From the NCBI RefSeq assembly GCF_000220395.1, contig NW_004086342.1, forward strand, positions 1 to 22,355: a stretch of DNA of 22,355 nt. Reading direction: 5' to 3'. Position numbers and translations under genes: made by a program. Every line of letters starts with the position of its first letter. The first letter of the stretch is position 1. The notes beneath the pieces were generated by a model, which saw only the letters and a list, made by a program, of their open reading frames with translations, was not told the origin of the DNA and did not search any database. The DNA is from Ichthyophthirius multifiliis (Eukaryota > Ciliophora > Oligohymenophorea > Hymenostomatida). Shown in pieces: positions 13,462 through 22,355 of this stretch.

Positions 13462-14438
13462 TTTTTTTATAATTTATGATTTATTTAGCATATTATATTT
13501 ATTTATAAATATATTATATGTTTGTATTTCGTTTTTAAATTTTTTATTATTAAAGCTTTTTCATTCATTTTAAATTGATTATTAGTTTAATTTTTTTATT
13601 TTATTAGTAATTTTATATTTATTTATTTTTAATTTTTTATTTTAATTAAAATATAGAATTTTTAAGATAAAGATGTATTATTTATATATAAATTGTTTTG
13701 TAATTTAATATTATATTTTATATTTACAAGATTATTTATAAACTTTTTTATTACTATAAATTCATACTAATAATCATTCCCCTTTCAAAATTTTTTTAAT
13801 GTATTTTTTTTTACATCTCAACTCTTAAAATTTTTTATTTTATCTTTTTTCAAAAGTATATTAATTTTTTATTTTCAGTTAATAAAAAATTTTAATATAT
13901 TTATACATAAATATTAAATAATATATTTATAACCTAAAATATTAGCAAAAATCATATTTTATAATAATAAGTTAATATTATATAAACACAATTTTTTATA
14001 TAATTTTTGTATCGCCAATATTATTACGCTATATTTATAACTTAAATATAATATAAAAATAAAATTATATGATTTCGATCTTAGATAACTTTATTCTCAT
14101 GTATAAAAATTTGTAAAATAATAAAAAATCGGATATATATGTCCTCAAAAAATAATACTTTCTAACTTATAGTTTTATAGTATATTATTTTTTTAATAAT
14201 ATAAGAAATTAAAATATATTATAAATTGTCATTTTTATATGTATAAATATAATTGCAGTATATTTGTTTTAAACAATAAAATAAAAAAAACTTATTAAAT
14301 ATTTAAAGATAATAAAATGAATAGTTAATTTAATAGATTTATAATAACAGATAAAGGATTATAATTATTTAAAGATATAAAAAAAGAAATAGAAGTAAAA
14401 ATTATAATTCATAAACCTTATAAAGTCCTTAACATAAA
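13462..14438. other. Intergenic region downstream of GAR1
   Basis: Nearly 1 kb of AT-rich sequence with no conserved protein. An ATG at 14317 opens a short plausible frame (MNSQFNRFIITDKGLQLF), but it is in a different phase from the gene at 14439 and reaches a TGA near 14550. I found no GT-AG pair that joins the two. Confidence 0.5.
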
Positions 14439-15083
14439 ATGGTTTTTCCAGCAGGTTATTAAGCCTCAATAATATCTAAAAAAGCACTTTAAACAATAAA
14501 CAAACCTTTTCGTACGCCATAATGTTCATTAAATAACAAAGTATTAATGACATTAGATAATAATGAAAATATGAATTCGAATGAAGATTTTATCAACAAT
14601 TCTAATTTTTAGAAGACAATTCTATTTAAGAATAAGAAAACTCCAACAAAAGTATAATCTTTAGGAGGTTTAACATTAAATATGACTCATTATACTTTTA
14701 AATAAACTTTGGAAAATCAAAATTAATAACAAAAGCAATTTATAAAAGAAGTTTATCAAGAACATCTACTTAAAAAATACAATGAATGGAATGAATTATA
14801 TTAAAAATCAAATTAATTAATGAAAAAAAAATACTATTAAAAATATGAAGATATTGCAAAGCAAGGTGACAAAAAAGACGAAGAAAATTTTTGGAATGAA
14901 TGGAATATTATCAAATAAACTTTTGAAGTTAATTAAAAGAATGCAATAGAGCAAAATGTTAGATTTGAAGAAAGATTAGTTAACAATTTTAATAATAAAT
15001 ATAGATAATATTTTAAAAAACTACCTAATGTAGCTAAAAATCCTTTAAGTAAATAGTAAAAGGCTATATAGTTATAATTATGA
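14439..15083 (+). CDS. Unknown Gln/Asn/Lys-rich protein
   Basis: A frame of 214 aa from ATG 14439 to TGA 15081-15083. I do not recognise it. It begins MVFPAGYQASIISKKALQ, has a polar middle, and ends with a probably helical, Tyr/Lys/Glu-rich half (EVYQEHLLKKYNEWNELY, then EENFWNEWNIIKQTFEVN), which may form a coiled coil. There is no signal peptide or membrane segment. The same frame stays open and coding-like upstream (SKNYNSQTLQSPQHK), so the true start may lie further 5'. A second candidate start at 14317 is in another frame and would need an unplaced intron or an indel at the A7 run near 14386-14392. Its 3' end converges on the hydrolase gene, leaving about 230 bases between them. Confidence 0.65.
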
Positions 15084-15313
15084 ATATAATTTTACTAAAA
15101 ATGGTTTAATTTATAAAAAATGCTTATTAAGTTTCACTTTATTAATAATACATATTATTTATTTGGTATGAATAAATATTGTTAAAAATTTAATAATTAT
15201 ATATTAAAATTTTTTCTGATAAATAAAAATTATTAGCTTTTCTTATTTATTGTTAAAACATAAATATAAAATTTATTTATTATATTTAATTAATAATATT
15301 TATTTATAAAAAG
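15084..15313. other. Convergent 3' intergenic spacer
   Basis: 230 bases of AT-rich sequence between the ends of the unknown gene (+) and the hydrolase gene (-). I see no gene here. Confidence 0.5.
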
Positions 15314-17495
15314 TCATATATCTTTTTGTTCATTTATATTATGTTTTTATATTAAAGAAATGTTAATTTACGAATTATTGATTCTATTTAAATTGTTTTA
15401 TTAGTTTTATTTTGTTTAATACTTAATTTATTCGCAAGATTAAATTAATTAGCTTGAATTTTATTTAATATCTATCAAGTTTTATAGACTTTATATGTTT
15501 TCACTACTTCTTAAATAATTTATGCTATTTTGATTAATTTTATATTTAATTTAAAGTTATTCTATATATTTTTTATTTTCTTCTATAACCTTTTTTTAGT
15601 AGATATCATTTTTTTTAATTTCTAGACTATCTATTTAATCTTTCTTTTTTTTATAAGAGTCATTCTATATCAAATATTTAGCATAATTCTATTCTTCTGT
15701 AATAATATTAGTATTATCTTTTTGTTTTTCAGTATTAATTTTTGGTCTTAATTAAATATTTCTTTAACTTAAATATTTTTCAACTAAATAATTAGGAAAA
15801 TTAGGAAAAGTATAATCAGAAGTAAAAGATCGAGAAAACTTGTTTACAGAATTTTAATTATTGTTTTTTTCTTATTCACTAATATTTTATATTTAATCTT
15901 ATTTTTAATTTTATTTTTCTTTTTATTCATTTTCTTTTTTTTTTGGAGTAAAAGTAGGTGTGGCAATTTATTCTTCTTCACTTTCATTTTTTTCTTCATT
16001 TTCAATATTTATTATTATGTTATTAATATTTTTTGGTATATTTTATATATTAATTATATCATTTTTATTAATTATTTTATTATTATTTATTATATTATCT
16101 TATTAATCTTCTGATATACAAAAAGCTGAATCTATTTATTAAGAAAATTATCTATGATGTTTTCTATATAAAGTATGTTTATTTAAATAGTTATTTTTAT
16201 CTTGAGTTAAATTATTACAATTCTTATTTAATTCAAAGCAATAGTTTGAAAAACTGGTACTTTTGCTCACAATATGGTTTTATTAAATTCTTTAAATAAT
16301 TTACTTAGGTGAATTTTCTATATGTTTATTTTTTAGCAAAATATCTAATTATATTTTATCATTCTTTTAATTATTAATACAGTTTTTATATCCTTAATTA
16401 TCAATTTAGTTATTTGGTTTTGTATTTTCTTTATTGATATCATTTTAGAATATAGAACTTATAGATTTTTCAATTTCTTAATTTGTTTAATTATTATTGT
16501 TTTAATGTAAGCTTGAATCATGGAAACTAAATTATTTTCTACACCCAGATTAGTTACTTTCTTCAAGTAAATTAAATATCCATTTTGAAATTTTAATCAA
16601 AGTTTCTTTTTTTCTACATGCGTTATGATCTCCTTATACATATTCAATCCATTTTCGTCCATTATATCTGTTATAAAGCTATTCAGTATGTTCACAGTTA
16701 ATAAATTTATCTTCTTTCGAGCATACAAAATAGCATGGAACATATATATTATGAATGTATTTAGTTATATCCATATTTAATATATTAATTCCGCATTTTT
16801 CTTTTATAGAATTGCCTACATATGATAAAACAGGATCAATAAGTAAATTAGGCATTCCTGTTTTTTATTTAGCTACTTCCTATGCTAAAAAATTTAAACT
16901 AGCAAAACCACTATCAAAGACGACACCTTTTACATATCGCATACAATTAGGTTTTGTTAAAAATAAAAATGTAGTTACGGCTCCCATACTACGACCCCAC
17001 AAGATAATATTATTTATATATTCTTGCTTTTTAAGATAATTTATAATGCATTCCAAATCTTCACTTTCATTGTAACCTAAAGTTACATATTCGCCTTCTG
17101 ATAAACCGCTTCCTGAAAAATCAAAAGTGAATACACCTATTCCTAAACTTAAAAGATGAGGGAGTAATTATAATGATTCTATACGCGAACCTGTATTACA
17201 ATGGCAATATATAACTACATTAAATTTATTAATGGCTTTTTCATCTACGGTTTCTCTTTTATTTATTTTTGGAGTAAATAAAGAGCATTCAATGTATTTT
17301 TGATTTTTATTAAATACTCTAAAATCATTCCTTATTGATTTATATTAACCAAATATCTATACAGGTAATCCTTTTTAAAAATATGTATATGTGTATATTA
17401 TTTATAAACAATATTTATTTTAGTTTTTTTTTATTTTAATAAATCTTACCTAAATCTTCAATCTAATATTCAGACCTATTTGGCCTTAAAAACAT
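15314..17495 (-). CDS. Alpha/beta hydrolase (ABHD17/serine aminopeptidase-like) with long low-complexity tail
   Basis: Two exons with one intron at 17371-17449; the spliced frame is 700 aa. Residues 1-285 form a complete alpha/beta hydrolase. The oxyanion strand is VVIYCHCNTGSR (about 67-78), then FTFDFSGSGLSEGEY (96-110). The nucleophile elbow is GRSMG with Ser143, and the likely acid is Asp236 in SKEDKF. The likely base is His264 in GDHN. The arrangement resembles ABHD17-type depalmitoylases and related ciliate and algal hydrolases, but the substrate cannot be told from sequence. About 415 residues follow that are rich in Asn, Gln, Lys and Ile, with an acidic patch (ENEEKNESEEE), the basic run TPKKKENEQKEK and later a helical segment (YIEQLQIKYKINQNSINYL). 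No signal peptide or transmembrane helix is seen. The frame is continuous through the A10 run at about 15935-15944. Confidence 0.9.
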
Positions 17496-18521
17496 TTTCC
17501 AAAACTAATTTAATTGATTCATAATTAATTAAAATTGTTATAATTTTTATATATTTAAAAAGAATTATATTAATTATTGATAATTTTTTTGTTTTATTTT
17601 TAATATTTTCTTTAAATTTAAAAAATATATAATTTTATAAAATATTGAGATATACAAGTTAAATAACAAATATTTTTGTTTAAAATAGCAAATTTTATTA
17701 TTAAAATATAACAAGTATTTTGAATAAACATAATTATATTTTTTATATATATATATGTGATTTAATTTATCATTTAATGAACATATATATAAAAGTAAAA
17801 AATAATACAAAGCAAAAAAAATGAATTAAATATTTTACATATAAATTCATATTTTTCTAAAAATAATTACATAAAACTATATTGTAATTATTGTTAAATT
17901 AACGATTTTTTTATTAATATAACATTGAATTAAAGCAGAAAAATTTAGCAAAATATAAATAATAAAAAACTTGAAAATTATAATATCAAATAATATATAA
18001 AAAAAAATAAAAACAACAATAATATTATAATATTTAAAATATATATAATATATAAATTATTAATTTTTTTTTTATTATAATTTATTGTTAATTTCTTTTT
18101 ATTTTTTTTATTAATTTATATACTAATTTTTAATCTAAAACCGACTCATTTAAAAAATATTTATTATCTTTTTTTATATTTTTATTAAATTTTAACCTAC
18201 TTTGAACTTTCATATCCTATATTTTTAAATCTTTCGAATTTTTCATTCAGAATATTGCAGAAATAAATTAATTTATTTTTATAAATTAATAATATAAAAT
18301 TAATAAAAATAAATAAATTTTTATACTTAAAACAAAACAAAACAAAAATTAATATGTAAAATGTTGGAAATATAGATTATGAAAATAGTAAATAATAAAA
18401 AAAAAAAAAAATCAATTATTGCTTTTATATAATTATTTATTTTATTATCCATAAAATAACATCAAAAAACTTATAGAAAGTTTATATTATTAAAAAAATA
18501 AAAGTTATATTCTAAAAGATA
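17496..18521. other. Divergent intergenic region, about 1 kb
   Basis: This lies between the starts of the hydrolase (-) and coiled-coil (+) genes and should contain both promoters. It is AT-rich throughout, with short TA runs near 17741-17757 and three AAAAC units near 18327-18345. I found no conserved protein or RNA gene; the short frames seen here are Leu/Ile/Tyr-rich and look like chance. Confidence 0.55.
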
Positions 18522-19615
18522 ATGAAAGAAGATTTGGTATCAAAATTAGTTAAAGATAATTATTCAGTTTTAATTGATTTTATATAAAACTTAAATTTTA
18601 AAATTGAATAAATTCTATTTTAATTGGAAGGAGACTTTTTAGCAAACTAAAGAGAATAAATAAAAGCGTTAAGTAAAGAATTAGCAAAGCTGAAAAATTA
18701 AATAGAAACCGAAGACTATAAATTGAGAACAAATAATAAATTAATATTTCTAACATAAGAAAAAAATTATTTTCGAACAGAATCTGAAAAATTACTTTAA
18801 CTATGTAAAAAATATGAAATTGAAAATCTTGCTTTAATTAATAAAAATATAATTTTAAAAGAAGATTTGGAATAATATTAATAAATAGTTATTTAATAAT
18901 CAAAAGAAAATAAACACCTAAAAACAGAGTTATTATATTTATATTAAAAAAAGCAAATGAATTAAATTGAATAGGAAAAATAAATAAAAGAACAAATAAT
19001 TTAAACATCTTTTTAAGATATTGATAATTAACAATTTATACTTTTTAATGATAAATTTATATAGGAAAATAAATTATTAAGAAACAAAATTATTTAACTT
19101 AAAAATCAACACAATTAATATAAATAATAATTAAATGAGAAGTTTGAATTAAAGAATGACTTAGAGTTTATTTTACTAGATTGTATAAATACTGTTAAAA
19201 AATAAATTTAATAAAGAAAAATTGAACAATAGAATAGCAAAAAACCATTATTATTTAATAAATAATTATTAATTAATTATAATGATTTTTAAAATGTAGA
19301 TAAAATGTAAATTAAATAAAAATAAAATAATTTAATTACTATTTTAATTTTTTAATTATTTTTAGTGATTTGTTTAAACAATTTATTTCAAATGAAAAAA
19401 TGCTTGATTAAGTATATAATATTGTTTTTAATAATAATTAATAGAATGTTGAAAAACCATAAGCTAATTATAAGATAAGAAGTTAAAGCTAACTTTTTTT
19501 AAACAATAAATAATTAAGCAAACACAGCACATTTAGAATAGGAAATCATTCTAATATTTAGATTAGAGATAATATTAAAATTAATAATATGTTTGTAGAA
19601 AAGAAAAATATTTGA
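18522..19615 (+). CDS. Coiled-coil protein of unknown function
   Basis: Two exons with one intron at 19307-19365; the spliced frame is 344 aa. Residues about 30-235 are heptad-rich (for example REQIKALSKELAKLKNQIE, ENKHLKTELLYLYQKKQ and NEKFELKNDLEFILLDCI) and should form long coiled coils. After LLDCINTVKKQIQQRKIEQ comes a less ordered C-terminus with a basic Ser/Gln patch (YKIRSQSQLFLNNKQLSKHS). There is no membrane segment. The leucine-rich helix ending in LLDCIxxVKKxI resembles segments of some ciliary and basal-body coiled-coil proteins, but I cannot assign a family. Splicing is well supported: without it the frame turns hydrophobic and Ile-rich, while the spliced frame stays polar up to the TGA at 19613-19615. 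Confidence 0.82.
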
Positions 19616-19879
19616 TTTTGTTAGTTTTATGTTAGAATAACATCATAATATCATATAAAAATTATTATATTTTATAAAACTAAATAATATAAAATATATT
19701 ATCAACTAAAAATAAAATTCTTTGTTAATAAAAATTTATTTTAAGTTTGGTTTAATTATCTTATCTTTATTGATAAAAAGTATAAATAAAATTATTACAA
19801 ACTAATTTTTATATTTTCTGTTATTATTATAAATTATTAAATATATCAAATATAAAATATAATTAAAATTAAAAATAAC

Positions 19880-20700
19880 ATGAATTCTAAAAAAGACAAA
19901 TAAATATAGATTTTGGAAAACCAAAATAAAGAGTTACAAAAGCAAATTTAATAATAAATAAAAATTAATTAAAATTATGAATTGTATAATTAATAACTAT
20001 ATTAACAAATAGAAAAATATGTACATATTATAGATTATTTAATGAAATTACTATAAAAATTAAATTAAGTAAAATTTATTTTAAAAAATATATATTTAAA
20101 AACATAAAATATTGTTATAATAAACATTTAAAAATTTAATTCATAATTTTTTAAGTTTATTTCATAAAAAACTGATGAAGCTATGAATTAAACAAACTTT
20201 TAACTTAAAAATATATAAAAAAATCGACTATAAATATTATAAAGTAATTTTTTTATAATAATACATAAATATATTTATAAATTTTTTAACTAAGAAATAA
20301 ATGAAAAATTTCCTCTAAACTAGCCTTAATAATTTGAAATAAATAAAATTTAAGCATATTAAATTAGTCCAGAAGACACTTAGACAATTATAGTAAATAA
20401 AATATAAAGCATTGCTAAATTAGTAGTTGATAACATTAAAATATTAGGCCAAAATTCTATTTAACATGAATAGTATTAATTAACAAATAAAAATAATATT
20501 TAAAAATTTTAAAAAGGCTTAAGTTATATTTTGTTGAATAACTTATGTAAAATGTTTCGCATGAATAAATTTCTTAATCGGATTTAAAAATAAGATAAAC
20601 CAAAGATAATATATGGTTATAAGTAATTTCTAAATTAGTTTAGTATTTTGCTTAATAACAAACTAGTAAATAAAAATTAATTTCATTCATATTTTATAAT
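19880..20700 (+). CDS. Unknown Asn/Gln/Lys-rich protein, 3' end unresolved
   Basis: From ATG 19880 the frame starts MNSKKDKQIQILENQNKELQ, a probable short coiled coil. Two introns look likely: 20069-20155 (GTAAAA to TTTAAG) and 20244-20294 (GTAATT to CTAAG). Both are multiples of three and lack in-frame TGA, so retained forms would also read through. The spliced protein continues FISQKTDEAMNQTNFQLK, then EKFPLNQPQQFEINKI, then SPEDTQTIIVNKIQSIAKLV, and a basic segment (MFRMNKFLNRIQ). I do not recognise it. No TGA occurs in this frame until 21299, inside the next gene's region, so the real stop probably follows another intron. The end given here is where coding character fades. Confidence 0.5.
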
Positions 20701-20826
20701 AAATATAAAAATAAAAATAAAATATTTTTTTATTAAAGATTATAATAAAAATATAAATAAAAAGAATAAACCAAATAATAATACTATTAATCTTAAAATA
20801 TTTTAAAGGAATAAATATTTAAAATA

Positions 20827-21555
20827 ATGGATACATTTACATAAAGTAACTAAAGCGAAATCAAAGAACACAAAAGTAATTTATCAAAAATTATAGACAA
20901 TAATTCTAACAAATTATCTAAATAAGATTTTGATAACTTAAACAATACATTCTAAATAAAAAATAATAGAAATTAATAAGATGTCATTAAAGAAATTTCT
21001 AAAGAAAGTATAAATATTTAGAATAATAGTCTTTATGAAAATAGTATTTCTGCTATAGATCAATAATCTTAAAGCGGAGATTAAATTGCATTAGAAACTA
21101 GTTTAAATAATTAATTTACTTTTTTTATTAAAGAAAATGAATTATTAAATTAGAAATAAAATTACCAATTTATTTAATAAAATAGACATAATAATACAAT
21201 AAAAACAATAAATTAAGTTTATAACAATATATCATTTTCAAATAATTAAAATATAAAAAATAAAGCTGTAAAATCTGATTAAATAAGTAAATAAGATTTG
21301 AATTAAAATAATAATCAGAATAAAGTAAACTTAAAAAAAGACTTTATCTCTAGTTAATTTTTAACAAAAGAAAAATAATAATAAAATTTTTATAAAAATA
21401 ATTCTTTTTAAATTAATACAAACTTAAATAATATTTATTAAAATCAAAAGACATATTAAAGATCTAAAAGTGAAAATAGCAAATTATATTAAACTAATAA
21501 TCTTAAAAACCAAATTTTAAAAAGTATATAATATTAAAAAAAAAGATATGATTGA
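20827..21555 (+). CDS. Unknown Asn/Gln/Ser-rich, probably disordered protein
   Basis: A single frame of 242 aa from ATG 20827 to TGA 21553-21555, without an obvious intron. It begins MDTFTQSNQSEIKEHKSNL and is made almost wholly of polar residues (Asn, Gln, Ser, Lys), with short repeats of the type LSKxI/LSKQD and SKQDLNQNNNQNK. Most Gln codons are TAA. There is no recognisable domain, signal peptide or membrane segment. Its polar character contrasts with the Ile/Phe-rich flanks, which supports a real gene. The frame is also open upstream of the ATG, so it may be a later exon of the gene starting at 19880. One untested candidate joining intron is about 20626-20666. Confidence 0.65.
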
Positions 21556-21980
21556 TTTGTTAAAAAAAATTGTTATTTAAATTATATAAAATAATATAAT
21601 AAATCAAAAATTAATATATAAATTATCAATTAAAAATGTAAAAATAAAAAAAATTGTATAAATTATATTAAAAGTATTTTTATATATATGTATTCAATTT
21701 TATACTAAATTACATTAATACAAATTTTTATTGTTATTTATTTAATTATTTTTTAATAAATATTTATATATTTCTATATTTATATATATAAATAATCATA
21801 AAAATATATAAAATAAATATAAATTTATATATTTATATCAATATATATATATTTAATATATTTATATATATATATATTTTATTTCAATCTCTTTTTTTAT
21901 TTTTTATTTCAAAAATTATAAATAAAATTTAAAATTATATTATATTTTTTACTTTATATATTTTTAAATAAAAATATTTA
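21556..21980. other. TA-rich intergenic region
   Basis: Just over 400 bases of A/T sequence with dense TATATA runs between about 21771 and 21880. I see no coding or RNA signal. Confidence 0.55.
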
Positions 21981-22355
21981 ATGTCAGCTTATTAAATATA
22001 ATAAAATATATAAAATTCGGAACATACAGATAGTATATCACATAATGTAAATAAAAATATTACTATAATTGATTTAAGTTTTTTTAAATTATAAAATAAA
22101 ATAGATTATTTTATAATCTTAAAGTTAGTAATATAAAACTATAATTTTTGTTTTTATTTTTAAGTTAATTTTAACTAATTTATATTTAAAATAAAAAAGA
22201 TTAAATTATTCTGAGAGAATGAGCAAAAATAATATAAATTAGGATAACAATTTATAAAATCTAACTTAAAAATTAAATAAGACAGAATAATTAATAATTA
22301 ATGGTTTTTAATAATATCAAGATAAATCAACAAAAATCCAACCACAGTTAGACTA
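21981..22355 (+). CDS. Unknown protein, 5' part, runs off the window
   Basis: Proposed exon 1 is 21981-22046 (MSAYQIQQNIQNSEHTDSIS). A likely intron at 22047-22164 (GTAAAT to TTTAAG, 118 nt, phase 0) leads into exon 2, which reads LILTNLYLKQKRLNYSERMS and then NLTQKLNKTEQLIINGFQQY to the window end without TGA. A simpler alternative is a start at the ATG at 22219 (MSKNNINQDNN) with no upstream exon. The visible part is polar and Gln/Asn-rich, and I do not recognise it. Confidence 0.5.

Noticed and set aside
13304-13573. Plus-strand Glu-rich frame (EEEEVEKE and similar)
   Set aside because: It is the out-of-frame reading of the GAR1 RGG tail; GGA repeats give Glu runs when shifted.
15930-15950. 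Apparent frameshift in the hydrolase tail at an A-run
   Set aside because: Recounting shows ten bases in the run, which keeps the frame open; the whole spliced gene is a multiple of three.
16755-17039. Plus-strand 94-codon frame
   Set aside because: It is antisense to the alpha/beta hydrolase domain, which has the full catalytic triad on the minus strand.
17574-17810. Minus-strand Tyr/Leu/Ile-rich 78-codon frame
   Set aside because: Its composition is that of random AT-rich DNA, and it lies in the divergent promoter region with no conserved feature.

Overview
This is eukaryotic DNA, most likely a ciliate macronuclear chromosome. The sequence is extremely AT-rich (by eye about 85%). TAA and TAG occur inside reading frames where conserved proteins need glutamine, and only TGA ends frames. 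Introns are tiny (about 37 to 124 nt), AT-rich and begin GT and end AG. The combination fits an oligohymenophorean such as Ichthyophthirius; the genus is an inference from composition and code only. An N at position 6 and a TA-rich start suggest the window begins at or near an assembly gap.

Layout. 1-1038: 3' part of a VPS9-domain Rab GEF (+). 1308-2340: coding-like sequence (+) whose frames do not join cleanly. 2478-5195: NDR/LATS-family AGC kinase with seven introns (+). 5336-8963: UPF1 RNA helicase with ten introns (-). 9353-9730: RNA polymerase II subunit RPB11 (-). 9731-12822: about 3.1 kb with no convincing gene. 12823-13461: GAR1, the H/ACA snoRNP protein (+). 14439-15083: unknown small protein (+). 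15314-17495: alpha/beta hydrolase with a long low-complexity tail (-). 17496-18521: gene-free region between divergent genes. 18522-19615: coiled-coil protein (+). 19880 to about 20700 and 20827-21555: two unknown Asn/Gln-rich proteins (+). 21981-22355: 5' part of another unknown gene (+).

Exon structures were derived by translating with TAA/TAG=Gln and joining exons at GT-AG sites. Summed exon lengths are exact multiples of three for the kinase (774 aa), UPF1 (1015 aa), the hydrolase (700 aa) and the coiled-coil protein (344 aa), which supports those models.

The recognised genes are housekeeping and signalling genes (endosomal Rab activation, NDR signalling, nonsense-mediated decay, Pol II transcription, rRNA pseudouridylation). 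They are not an operon or a pathway cluster. I found no mobile element, CRISPR array, viral remnant or convincing RNA gene, and no convincing new multi-gene system. The most interesting points are a glutamate at the phospho-threonine position of the kinase hydrophobic motif, a polyglutamine tract written in UAA codons, several UGA-free introns with lengths divisible by three, a UPF1 tail poor in SQ/TQ sites, the frame-broken locus at 1308-2340, and paired hairpins at 11370-11486.
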